Assembly: GCA_016717265.1 (NCBI GenBank)
Contig: JADKFX010000001.1
Coordinates: 682,001 to 746,000, forward strand
Length of the DNA stretch: 64,000 nt
Reading direction: 5' to 3'
Origin: Saprospiraceae bacterium
Lineage (GTDB): Bacteria; Bacteroidota; Bacteroidia; Chitinophagales; Saprospiraceae
Shown: positions 26,187-32,673 of the stretch, piece by piece
Position numbering within the stretch: the stretch's first letter is position 1
Layout: every line of letters begins with the position of its first letter
The notes under the pieces: model-generated
Database searches by the model: none
What the model was told of the DNA's origin: nothing
The model's input: the letters and a program-made list of their open reading frames with translations, nothing else
Position numbers and translations under genes: made by a program

Positions 26187-26651
26187 ATGACAAAGTCCGA
26201 AATCCTTCATCTTTTACAAGACACAAAATCATTTACAATTCAATGTTTCGATTTGTCAGATAATGAATTGAATAAAACTTATGGAGAAGGGAAATGGAAT
26301 GTTCGGCAAATTCTTCATCATTTAACTGACACCGAATATTTATTTGCTGGAAGACTAAAAAAAATAATTGCCGAACCCAAACAAGTGATTTGGGCTTTCA
26401 ATCAAGATGATTGGAACAAGGCTTTTGATTATTTGAATGAACCTCTGACGGGCAAAAAGGAACTTTATTCAATATGCAGAGAAATGAATTACAAACTTAT
26501 TGAGAAGTATTATGATGAATACAATCAAAAAGAATTTGTGCATAATGAAACAGGCTTAAGAACCTTACAGATAGAATTTGAGAAGGTTGCATTGCATAAT
26601 AAATCTCACAACGTACAAATGAAAATAGCTTTACAAAACCAAAAGAAATAA
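26187..26651 (+). CDS. DinB-family protein
   Basis: About 154 residues from the ATG at 26187. An upstream GTG at 26157 would add 10 residues and overlap the GNAT gene, but the conserved domain starts right after the ATG. WNVRQILHHLTDTEYLFAGRLKKI and the later VALHNKSHNVQMKIAL supply the two His-containing helices of the DinB four-helix metal-binding fold, often linked to thiol or bacillithiol-type transferases. It overlaps the PhzF start by one base. Confidence 0.88.
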   Translation: MTKSEILHLLQDTKSFTIQCFDLSDNELNKTYGEGKWNVRQILHHLTDTEYLFAGRLKKIIAEPKQVIWAFNQDDWNKAFDYLNEPLTGKKELYSICREMNYKLIEKYYDEYNQKEFVHNETGLRTLQIEFEKVALHNKSHNVQMKIALQNQKK

Positions 26652-27448
26652 TGACAAAGATTAGAATATTTCAAGTTGATGCATTTGCCGATAGATTATT
26701 TTCGGGCAATCCTGCTGCTATATGTATATTGGATAAATGGCTAAGTGATGGCTTGATGCAGTCCATTGCAAATGAAAATAATTTGGCGGAAACAGCATTT
26801 GTAGTTCCCTATGAAAGGAACTTTGAAATAAGATGGTTTACTCCAACAGTAGAAGTTGATTTATGTGGTCATGCTACATTAGCCTCAGCCTTTGTTTTAT
26901 TCAACATATTTAACCATCCCGATTCTGTAATTAGATTTCATTCTCCGAGAAGCGGATTCTTAAGTGTAGAAAAGAAAGATGATATACTTTATTTAGATTT
27001 TCCATCCGATACATTAGAACCAATAAGTGAATTGAAAGACGTTTTAATAGAAAAATGTATTGGTATTAAACCATTGGAATTATACAAAGGAAAAACAGAT
27101 TATATCGCATTAATTGACAATGAGATTTCATTACAACATCTTCAACCTGATTTAGAAGAGATAGCTAAATTAAAAGCTAGAGGATTAATTGTAACAGCAA
27201 AAGGAAATACCGTAGATTTTGTTTCTAGATTCTTTGCTCCTCAATCTGGGATAAACGAAGATCCTGTAACGGGTTCAGCACATACATCATTAACACCCAT
27301 TTGGGCAAAAAAATTAAATAAAAATAAGATGATTGCAAAACAGTTGTCTATTCGTGGAGGGCAGCTTTTGTGTGAATTTAATAATGAACGATGCATTATT
27401 GGAGGTAAAGCCCGATTGTATTTAACAGGAGAAATAAATCTAAATTGA
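26651..27448 (+). CDS. PhzF-family isomerase/epimerase-like protein
   Basis: 265 residues, slightly short for the family (about 280-300). IFQVDAFADRLFSGNPAAICIL, LAETAFVV with the catalytic Glu47, TPTVEVDLCGHATLASAFVLF with Asp70 and His74, and FFAPQSGINEDPVTGSAHTSL are all PhzF signatures. The family has two diaminopimelate-epimerase-like domains and catalyses isomerisations, classically in phenazine synthesis; no other phenazine gene is present, so the substrate is probably different. One base of overlap with DinB and one base before the next gene. Confidence 0.92.
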   Translation: MTKIRIFQVDAFADRLFSGNPAAICILDKWLSDGLMQSIANENNLAETAFVVPYERNFEIRWFTPTVEVDLCGHATLASAFVLFNIFNHPDSVIRFHSPRSGFLSVEKKDDILYLDFPSDTLEPISELKDVLIEKCIGIKPLELYKGKTDYIALIDNEISLQHLQPDLEEIAKLKARGLIVTAKGNTVDFVSRFFAPQSGINEDPVTGSAHTSLTPIWAKKLNKNKMIAKQLSIRGGQLLCEFNNERCIIGGKARLYLTGEINLN

Positions 27449-27449
27449 A

Positions 27450-27737
27450 ATGAAAATACTTGCCATAGAAAAGGAAATTGAAGGAGTAACATGGGACAAT
27501 ATAGAAGGCCTCTTGGAACAAGAAGCAAAGTATGTTTTTCAACTGTATCTTTCGGATAACTTAAGAGAAATCTATTTTACAGAAAATAAAAATGCGGTTT
27601 TAATTCTTGAAACGGTGGATGGAAAAACAGCTAAAGAATTGCTTGATTCTTTGCCATTGGTAAAAAACAAAAAGATACGATTTGATATGATGGAGTTGAA
27701 ACCTTATACCGGCTATGAAAGAATAATAATTAAATAA
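27450..27737 (+). CDS. Small alpha/beta protein, muconolactone isomerase/YciI-like
   Basis: 95 residues. The order of one strand, a helix (WDNIEGLLEQEAKYVFQLYL), two strands (REIYFTENKNAVLILETV), a helix (KTAKELLDSLPLV) and a last strand (KIRFDMMELKPYTGYERI) fits a ferredoxin-like dimeric alpha-beta barrel such as the muconolactone isomerase-like or YciI groups. No catalytic residue can be assigned. It starts one base after the PhzF stop, so it belongs to the operon. Confidence 0.6.
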   Translation: MKILAIEKEIEGVTWDNIEGLLEQEAKYVFQLYLSDNLREIYFTENKNAVLILETVDGKTAKELLDSLPLVKNKKIRFDMMELKPYTGYERIIIK

Positions 27738-27763
27738 CTGAGACTAAAACTAGCCATACAAAA

Positions 27764-28105
27764 ATGGAAACATACAACTTCAATAACAAAACTTTTTCAC
27801 TCGTTGAAAATTCTGAAAATGGAAAAGCAAATTCTGAAACAAGATTTGAATATAAACAGGAAGGCAATTTAGTTACAGCCGACTATTTTGGTGGAAGTAT
27901 AATTTATGGAAAAATAATTTCTCGGTTGGAGGAAGATAAACTGATAATGCTTTATCAATGCCTAACAAACCAAAACGAATTAAAGGCAGGAAAAGCCATT
28001 GCCTTAATAAGTTTAGTTGAAAATAACAAAATAAAACTCAAATTAAACTGGGAATGGTTGGGCGATAAAAGCGAAAAGGGAGTTTCTGAGTATCTTGAAA
28101 ATTAA
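27764..28105 (+). CDS. Small conserved beta-barrel protein, often labelled N-acetylglutamate synthase-like
   Basis: 113 residues made mainly of beta strands: TRFEYKQEGNLVTADYFGGSIIYGKIISRL, then MLYQCLTNQNELKAGKAIALISLVENNKIKLKLNWEWL. This pattern recurs in short Bacteroidota and Firmicutes proteins that are labelled as N-acetylglutamate synthase-like in databases, although they lack the GNAT acetyl-CoA loop, so that label should not be read as activity. No signal peptide. It lies 26 bases after the previous gene and four bases before the next ATG. Confidence 0.6.
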   Translation: METYNFNNKTFSLVENSENGKANSETRFEYKQEGNLVTADYFGGSIIYGKIISRLEEDKLIMLYQCLTNQNELKAGKAIALISLVENNKIKLKLNWEWLGDKSEKGVSEYLEN

Positions 28106-28109
28106 AATT

Positions 28110-28610
28110 ATGAATACAAAATACACTTTCAGAAAAGGAAATATTGCTGACCTGGAACAAATAAAAAGTATAACATGGATGGCATACAGTCAATTCAAAA
28201 ATATTTTCTCTGAAGAAAATTTTCAAGGATGGAATGAGATATTGAACAAGGACGAAACCTATTTAAATTTATTTGAAACTGCTGTGTGTTTTGTTTGTGA
28301 AAAAGAAAATAAAATTATTGGTTCTGCATTTTTAGTCCCTCACGGAAATCCATTTAAATGGTTTGAAGCAGATTGGTCGTATATTCGTCTGGTAGCGGTT
28401 CACACAGAATATGAAGGAAATGGAATTGGAAAAAAGTTGACGCAAATGTGCATTGACAAAGCAAAAGAAATGGATGAAAAAATAATTGCATTGCACACTT
28501 CCGAATTTCAAAATGCAGCACGACACATTTATGAAAGCATGGGTTTTGAAAAGCAAAAAGAATTTGAATTGTACGAAAAGAAATATTGGATATATTTATT
28601 GAATTTATAA
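28110..28610 (+). CDS. GNAT-family N-acetyltransferase
   Basis: 166 residues from the ATG at 28110; an upstream TTG in frame would overlap the preceding gene. TFRKGNIADLEQIKSITWMA opens the domain, WSYIRLVAVHTEYEGNGIGKKLTQMCIDKA gives the acetyl-CoA loop (EGNGIGK), and HTSEFQNAARHIYESMGFEKQKEFELYEKKYW closes it. Its stop codon overlaps the start of the next GNAT gene (TAATG). Substrate unknown. Confidence 0.88.
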   Translation: MNTKYTFRKGNIADLEQIKSITWMAYSQFKNIFSEENFQGWNEILNKDETYLNLFETAVCFVCEKENKIIGSAFLVPHGNPFKWFEADWSYIRLVAVHTEYEGNGIGKKLTQMCIDKAKEMDEKIIALHTSEFQNAARHIYESMGFEKQKEFELYEKKYWIYLLNL

Positions 28611-29083
28611 TGGAAAAAAATATTACTTACAACAAAGCCACGATTGATGACACTTCAACATTAGTTGACAACAGAATTTTGTTTGCACTTGAATTATCAG
28701 GCGAACAATCGCAGGAAAAAACAATAGCGTTAAGAAAGCAAATGACAAACTATTTTTCAAAAGCTACAGCCGACAATAGCTGCATTTCTTATATAGCAAA
28801 ATACAATGGAATAGTTGCTGGGATTGGTTCTGTTCATTCTAGAGAAATGCCTGGCAATTTTAAAAATCCATCAGGTAAATGGGGCTATATTATGAATATG
28901 TACACAGTTCCCGAATTTAGGAGAAAAGGAATTTGCAAAGCGATATTAGAGATATTAGTTGAAGAGGGAAAAAAGTTTGGTATCACAGCATTTGAATTAC
29001 ATGCCACCAAAGACGGAGAAAATGTTTATAGACAAGAAGGATTTATTCAACACAATGAACCAACATTGAGAAAATTTATTTGA
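28610..29083 (+). CDS. GNAT-family N-acetyltransferase
   Basis: 157 residues from the ATG at 28610, which overlaps the preceding stop as TAATG; a longer frame starting at TTG 28586 is less likely. ITYNKATIDDTSTLVDNRILFALELSG starts the fold, and IMNMYTVPEFRRKGICKAILEILVEEGKKFG contains the acetyl-CoA loop (RRKGIC), ending in ELHATKDGENVYRQEGFIQHNEPTLRKFI. This is the form common among free-standing GNATs in Bacteroidota and Firmicutes. Substrate unknown. Confidence 0.88.
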   Translation: MEKNITYNKATIDDTSTLVDNRILFALELSGEQSQEKTIALRKQMTNYFSKATADNSCISYIAKYNGIVAGIGSVHSREMPGNFKNPSGKWGYIMNMYTVPEFRRKGICKAILEILVEEGKKFGITAFELHATKDGENVYRQEGFIQHNEPTLRKFI

Positions 29084-29084
29084 T

Positions 29085-29558
29085 ATGGAAATAAAATTAA
29101 CCACAAACGAAGGCGAATTAAACCAATGTGCTGAATTAATGAGCCAATCAGAGCCATTCACATCACTCAAATTTGACATCGAAAAATGTAAATTAGCGGT
29201 AAGAAGTGATTATAAGGAAGTTTACTTGGCATTAGAGGGAAATGAATTTGCAGGTTTTGTAGTGCTGCAATATTATGGTCTGCTTCGGGGTTACATTCAA
29301 ACTATTTGCATTCAGCCCAACCACCGAGGAAAAGGAATTGGAACAACTCTTTTGAAATTCAGCGAAGAAAAGCTTTTGAAAAAATTCCCAAATGTGTTTA
29401 TGTGTGTTACATCTTTTAATCATCAGGCACAGAAATTGTATTATCGTTTAGGGTATGAAAAAATTGGAGAATTAAAAAACCATATCATTGAAGGAGCAGA
29501 TGAGTACATTTTAAGAAAACAAGGAAGTCCTACTTCAGAATTTAAACCAACCGTTTAA
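29085..29558 (+). CDS. GNAT-family N-acetyltransferase
   Basis: 157 residues. The core is GFVVLQYYGLLRGYIQTICIQPNHRGKGIGTTLLKFSEEKLL, in which HRGKGIGT is the acetyl-CoA pyrophosphate loop, followed by VTSFNHQAQKLYYRLGYEKIGELKNHI. It starts one base after the previous GNAT stop. After it, 87 bases without a clear gene precede the methyltransferase. Confidence 0.9.
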   Translation: MEIKLTTNEGELNQCAELMSQSEPFTSLKFDIEKCKLAVRSDYKEVYLALEGNEFAGFVVLQYYGLLRGYIQTICIQPNHRGKGIGTTLLKFSEEKLLKKFPNVFMCVTSFNHQAQKLYYRLGYEKIGELKNHIIEGADEYILRKQGSPTSEFKPTV

Positions 29559-29645
29559 AATTGGAACAGGAAAAAGAATGGGTATAACAACAATCTTAAT
29601 AACATCAAACGAACAGATGATAGCAGATTTAAACCGTTTGAAACT

Positions 29646-30389
29646 ATGAACTACTTTACTCCACATACAGCAGCTGACAGGTATTCAAAAGGAAGACCCA
29701 ACTTTCACAATACCACTATTAATCACATTAAGAGTTATCTGAAACTTGAAAACAAATTACATTCAGCACTAGACATTGCATGCGGCACAGGGCTTTCTAC
29801 ACAAGCATTATTAAACATTGCTACCCATGTTTACGGCACTGATGGCTCACAAGCCATGTTAGATTTTGCGTTGAAAAAGGACAAGATAAATTACCAAATA
29901 GCAAGAGCAGAAGTACAGCCTTTTGCTAACCAGTTTTTCGATTTGATTACGGTGTGTTCAGGTGTTCATTGGTTTGATATTGATAAGTTCTTAATGGAAG
30001 CTAATCGTTTGCTGAAAAGTAAATCTTATTTGGTTCTATACGACAATTTCTTTCTTGGTGAAATGGAAAGTAATCCTGAATTTCTAAAGTGGTACAATTC
30101 TGTTTATTTAATAAATTTTCCGGCACCTGCAAGAAATGACAACTACAATTGGATAAATAAAAAATTGAACGAAATGAATTTTGACTACGTTAAGGAGGAA
30201 ATATTTACCAATGCTGTTTCATTTAATAAAAATGAGTTACTACTTTATTTCACAACCCAAAGCAATATCATTTCGGCAGTTGAAAAGAAACTAATTACAT
30301 ATCCAGAAGTGGAAGTGTGGCTTGATAACGAACTTTCTATTCATTTTGCTAATGAAAATAAAAACGAAACTGTACATTTTAGTAACTGA
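29646..30389 (+). CDS. Class I SAM-dependent methyltransferase
   Basis: 247 residues. YFTPHTAADRYSKGRPNFH leads into motif I (SALDIACGTGLSTQALL), the acidic loop (VYGTDGSQAML), the post-motif region PFANQFFDLITVCSGVHWFDIDKFLMEANRLLKSKSYLVLYDNFF and a variable C-terminal half. This matches small-molecule methyltransferases of the type-11 group. The C-terminus (FANENKNETVHFSN) looks somewhat short. Spacing to the GNAT gene before it is larger than elsewhere in the operon. Confidence 0.88.
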   Translation: MNYFTPHTAADRYSKGRPNFHNTTINHIKSYLKLENKLHSALDIACGTGLSTQALLNIATHVYGTDGSQAMLDFALKKDKINYQIARAEVQPFANQFFDLITVCSGVHWFDIDKFLMEANRLLKSKSYLVLYDNFFLGEMESNPEFLKWYNSVYLINFPAPARNDNYNWINKKLNEMNFDYVKEEIFTNAVSFNKNELLLYFTTQSNIISAVEKKLITYPEVEVWLDNELSIHFANENKNETVHFSN

Positions 30390-30412
30390 ATAAAATACCT
30401 AAAAAATACTAA

Positions 30413-30864
30413 ATGATAATCATCACAACAAAAATACTCACAGAACTTCAATTTTCACAAATCAATCAATTGTGGAATGATGAATACCCATAAAATTGAA
30501 AGACAGATTTCCGATTTTGTTGGATGGTGCAGTAAACTATAACCATTATATTATTGAAGATGCAGAGCAAAATGTATTGGGTTGGGCAGTTGATTTTGAA
30601 AAGGAAAGTGAAATTCGTTTTTCAATCATTGTAGATTCAAAACATAAAGAAATAGGTTTAGGAAGTTTATTAGTTGAAAAATTGAAATCAGAAAATGATT
30701 TGTTTTTCGGTTGGGTAATTGACCATGATAACGATTTAAAGTGCAGTGGAGAACTTTATCAAACACCCTTGCCATTTTATCTGAAACATGGGTTTGAAAT
30801 TTTACATGATGTGAGGATTGAAAGCGAAATGATAAGAGCAGTAAAAATTAAATGGATTAAATAA
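30413..30864 (+). pseudogene. GNAT acetyltransferase gene with a frameshift
   Basis: From ATG 30413 the frame reads MIIITTKILTELQFSQINQ then LWNDEYP and stops at 30491-30493. The protein continues without loss in another frame from about 30490 (IKLKDRFPILLDGAVNYNHY...GWAVDFEKESEIRFSIIVDSKHKEIGLGSLLVEKL), where LGSLL belongs to the acetyl-CoA loop. One extra base in the CCC tract at 30487-30489 would restore a complete reading frame of about 150 residues. This is either a recent one-base deletion or a sequencing or assembly error. Confidence 0.8.
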
Positions 30865-30865
30865 A

Positions 30866-31974
30866 ATGAAGAAATTAATTTTCTATTTTAATTGGGTTCC
30901 AATTTTGTTGGCAAATACTACCAATGCTCAAAACATGGATGAAATAAATCGTGTAATTGACAGTACCTATTCAAGTTCGCAATTCTTGGCAATATTTTAA
31001 TTACCAAAAACAACAAAATTGTTTTTGAAAAAAGTTATGGCTATGCCGATGATGTAAATAAAATGCCGTTGACAAAGGAAAATTCTTTTCAAGTTGCATC
31101 CATCTCAAAACAGTTTACGGCATACGGAATAATAATTTTGAAAAGCAAAGGTTTGTTGAATTATGATAGTTTGGTTTGCAAATACATTCCAACTTTCCCT
31201 TACAAACAAATTACGGTTAGACATTTGCTAAATCATACATCAGGGCTACCCAATTTTTGGGATTACATCAGACCAAACTTAGATACAACTATATCAAATG
31301 GAAACAAAGAGGTGTTGGACTATTTAATTCAACATAAACTTCCATTGCAATTTGAGCAAGGAACAAAATTTCAATATGCCGATATTGGCTATGATTTTTT
31401 AGCAACTATTATTTCAACTATTTCGGATTTGAGCTATCAAGAATTTATGAATCTAAACATTTTCAAACCATTAAAAATGAAAAACACTTTCGCTTACATG
31501 GTCACTGATATTCGAAGAATACAAAATAAAAACTTAGCTATCGGACACATATTTGAAAATGGAAAGTTTGAGTATGCACACCTGCAACCAAAATGTAATT
31601 TCGTTTACTATTTAGGCGATTTTTATGGTGATGGTTCGGTAGTTACAACCGCAAGAGATTTAGCAATTTGGGACAAAGCACTTAGTGAATGTAAACTGTT
31701 GCCATGTGAAATGCAAAACGAATCTATAAACGAAGCAACATTTAATGGACAAACAATTTATGCCAAAACAAACCCAAACATCAGTTATGGTTTTGGTTGG
31801 TTTATAAAAAATACACCATTAGGAAAATTAGTTTATCACAGTGGCGGACATCCTGGAAACTCTCATGTGATATATCGTTTGTTAGATAAAGACATAACTT
31901 TTATTTTCTTATCAAATGCAGAAACATCAAACTTGAAGGCTTTAAGAAACAGGATACTTCAAATGCTACAATAA
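30866..31974 (+). pseudogene. Serine hydrolase (beta-lactamase/class C type) with a frameshift
   Basis: ATG 30866 begins a signal-peptide-like start (KKLIFYFNWVPILLANTTNAQ) that continues to SSSQFLAIF and stops near 31000. The same sequence read one frame over gives GNILITKNNKIVFEKSYGYADD and then runs unbroken to 31974. Catalytic features are SISK (SxxK, codons from 31099), YADIGYDF at the Tyr position and YHSGGHPGN near the end, as in exported penicillin-binding-protein-like serine hydrolases. One missing base near 30985-30990 explains the break. The intact part is 303 codons from 31063. Confidence 0.8.
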
Positions 31975-32222
31975 TTAGCCAGCCCATACTAAAAAATACA
32001 CTCTTAAAAAACGCTACAAGCCAACGCTAAAGACTATTTTTTTAAGTGAGTTTTTTTTCGCCACCCAAGACAAATTTTTTGCCAACGCTTTTTTTTTAAT
32101 TTATTTTTTTTTCCACCCAATGCTAATTGCAAACTTGCACCGACATCGCTTTGAATATTAATTGCTTCTACTTACCTTCGTGCAGACATTAAACGACACG
32201 GCTTCACATGGAGTAAACGGCA
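31975..32222. other. Right-edge non-coding region of the island
   Basis: No coding frame is apparent. The sequence has long T runs, several copies of GCCAACGC and CCACCCA, and two motifs shared with the left edge: ACCGACATCGCTTTGAA at 32139-32155 and GTGCAGACATTAAACGACA at 32180-32198. It lies between the serine hydrolase remnant and the attC-like palindrome. Confidence 0.55.
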
Positions 32223-32357
32223 GCAGGTAACACGGGTTTGGCAAAAGTGGCGGTTCAGTGCTCCTCAGACACATTTGTGGTTAATCAAAGTTTGGTTCTC
32301 CTCACCAACATTTGTGGTGAAAATCGCCACCTTCGCCAAGCCCGAAAACGTTAGTGG
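32223..32357. repeat. attC-like imperfect palindrome with internal direct repeat
   Basis: GCAGGTAAC (32223-32231) and CGTTAGTGG (32349-32357) bracket nested complementary arms: CGGGTTTGGC (32233-32242) with GCCAAGCCCG (32335-32344; 9 of 10 pair) and GTGGCG (32247-32252) with CGCCAC (32325-32330). The loop holds two copies of a 21-bp repeat (32261-32281 and 32298-32318, 18 of 21 identical). TAAC and GTTA ends around two spaced inverted arms recall integron attC sites, though the outer boxes do not match the canonical R boxes. Confidence 0.55.
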
Positions 32358-32623
32358 TCAATAGTTAATGGTCAATGCTCAAAAGCCAATGGTCAATAGT
32401 TAATGGTCAATAGTTAATAGTCAATAGTTAGTAGTCAATAGTTAATAGTTAATGGTTAATAGTCAAGAGTTAATGGTTAATAGTCAATAGATAATAGTCA
32501 ATAGTTAATGGTTAATAGTCAATAGTTAATGGTTAATAGTCAATAGTTAATGGTCAATAGTTAATAGTCAAGAGTCAATTTTTAAAAGCCAATTGTCAAT
32601 ATTTTATGGCCAATTGTCAATTT
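32351..32623. repeat. Heptanucleotide tandem array, right (about 39 units)
   Basis: Thirty-nine 7-bp units in continuous register follow TYAATRG (TTAATAG, TCAATAG, TTAATGG, TCAAGAG); the last seven units drift (TCAATTT, CCAATTG). The first unit, TTAGTGG, overlaps the right end of the attC-like palindrome. It is the same repeat as the 15-unit array at 21258-21362. Confidence 0.9.
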
Positions 32624-32649
32624 AGAAATCTTGAATCTAAAATATTTAT

Positions 32650-32657
32650 TATATTTG
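32650..32657 (+). promoter_or_regulatory. Bacteroidota -7 element before the beta-helix gene
   Basis: TATATTTG matches TAnnTTTG and lies 16 bases before the ATG at 32674. Upstream there is TTG about 16 bp away, shorter than the usual 19-21 bp spacing. Confidence 0.45.
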
Positions 32658-32673
32658 AAATTAAATATTAAAC

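Larger units (their letters stand above)
21258..32623. other. Candidate genomic island (MocR/GNAT gene cluster with repeat-bearing edges)
   Basis: An 11-kb block is bounded on both sides by arrays of the same heptamer. Just inside lie inverted copies of GTTACCTGC (21362-21370, and its complement at 32223-32231) and shared short direct repeats (21386-21404 with 32180-32198; 21444-21460 with 32139-32155). Inside are one regulator and a unidirectional, overlapping operon of GNAT, DinB, PhzF, racemase and methyltransferase genes. The genes on either side are typical core or envelope genes. No integrase or transposase is present, so the mechanism of acquisition is unknown. Confidence 0.5.

Noticed and set aside
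26651..27448. Phenazine biosynthesis cluster, suggested by PhzF
   Set aside because: No other phz gene is present and PhzF-like proteins are widespread outside phenazine pathways.
27764..28105. True N-acetylglutamate synthase of arginine synthesis
   Set aside because: The protein is 113 residues, beta-rich and lacks an acetyl-CoA loop or kinase-like domain; the label is a database habit.
23214..31974. Integron cassette array, suggested by many GNAT genes in one direction
   Set aside because: Genes overlap by a few bases or sit within a few dozen bases, leaving no room for an attC site between each; an operon explains the layout better. Only one attC-like palindrome was seen, at the right edge.
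32351..32623. CRISPR or coding tandem repeat
   Set aside because: Seven-base units without spacers; translation in any frame hits TAA or TAG stops repeatedly.
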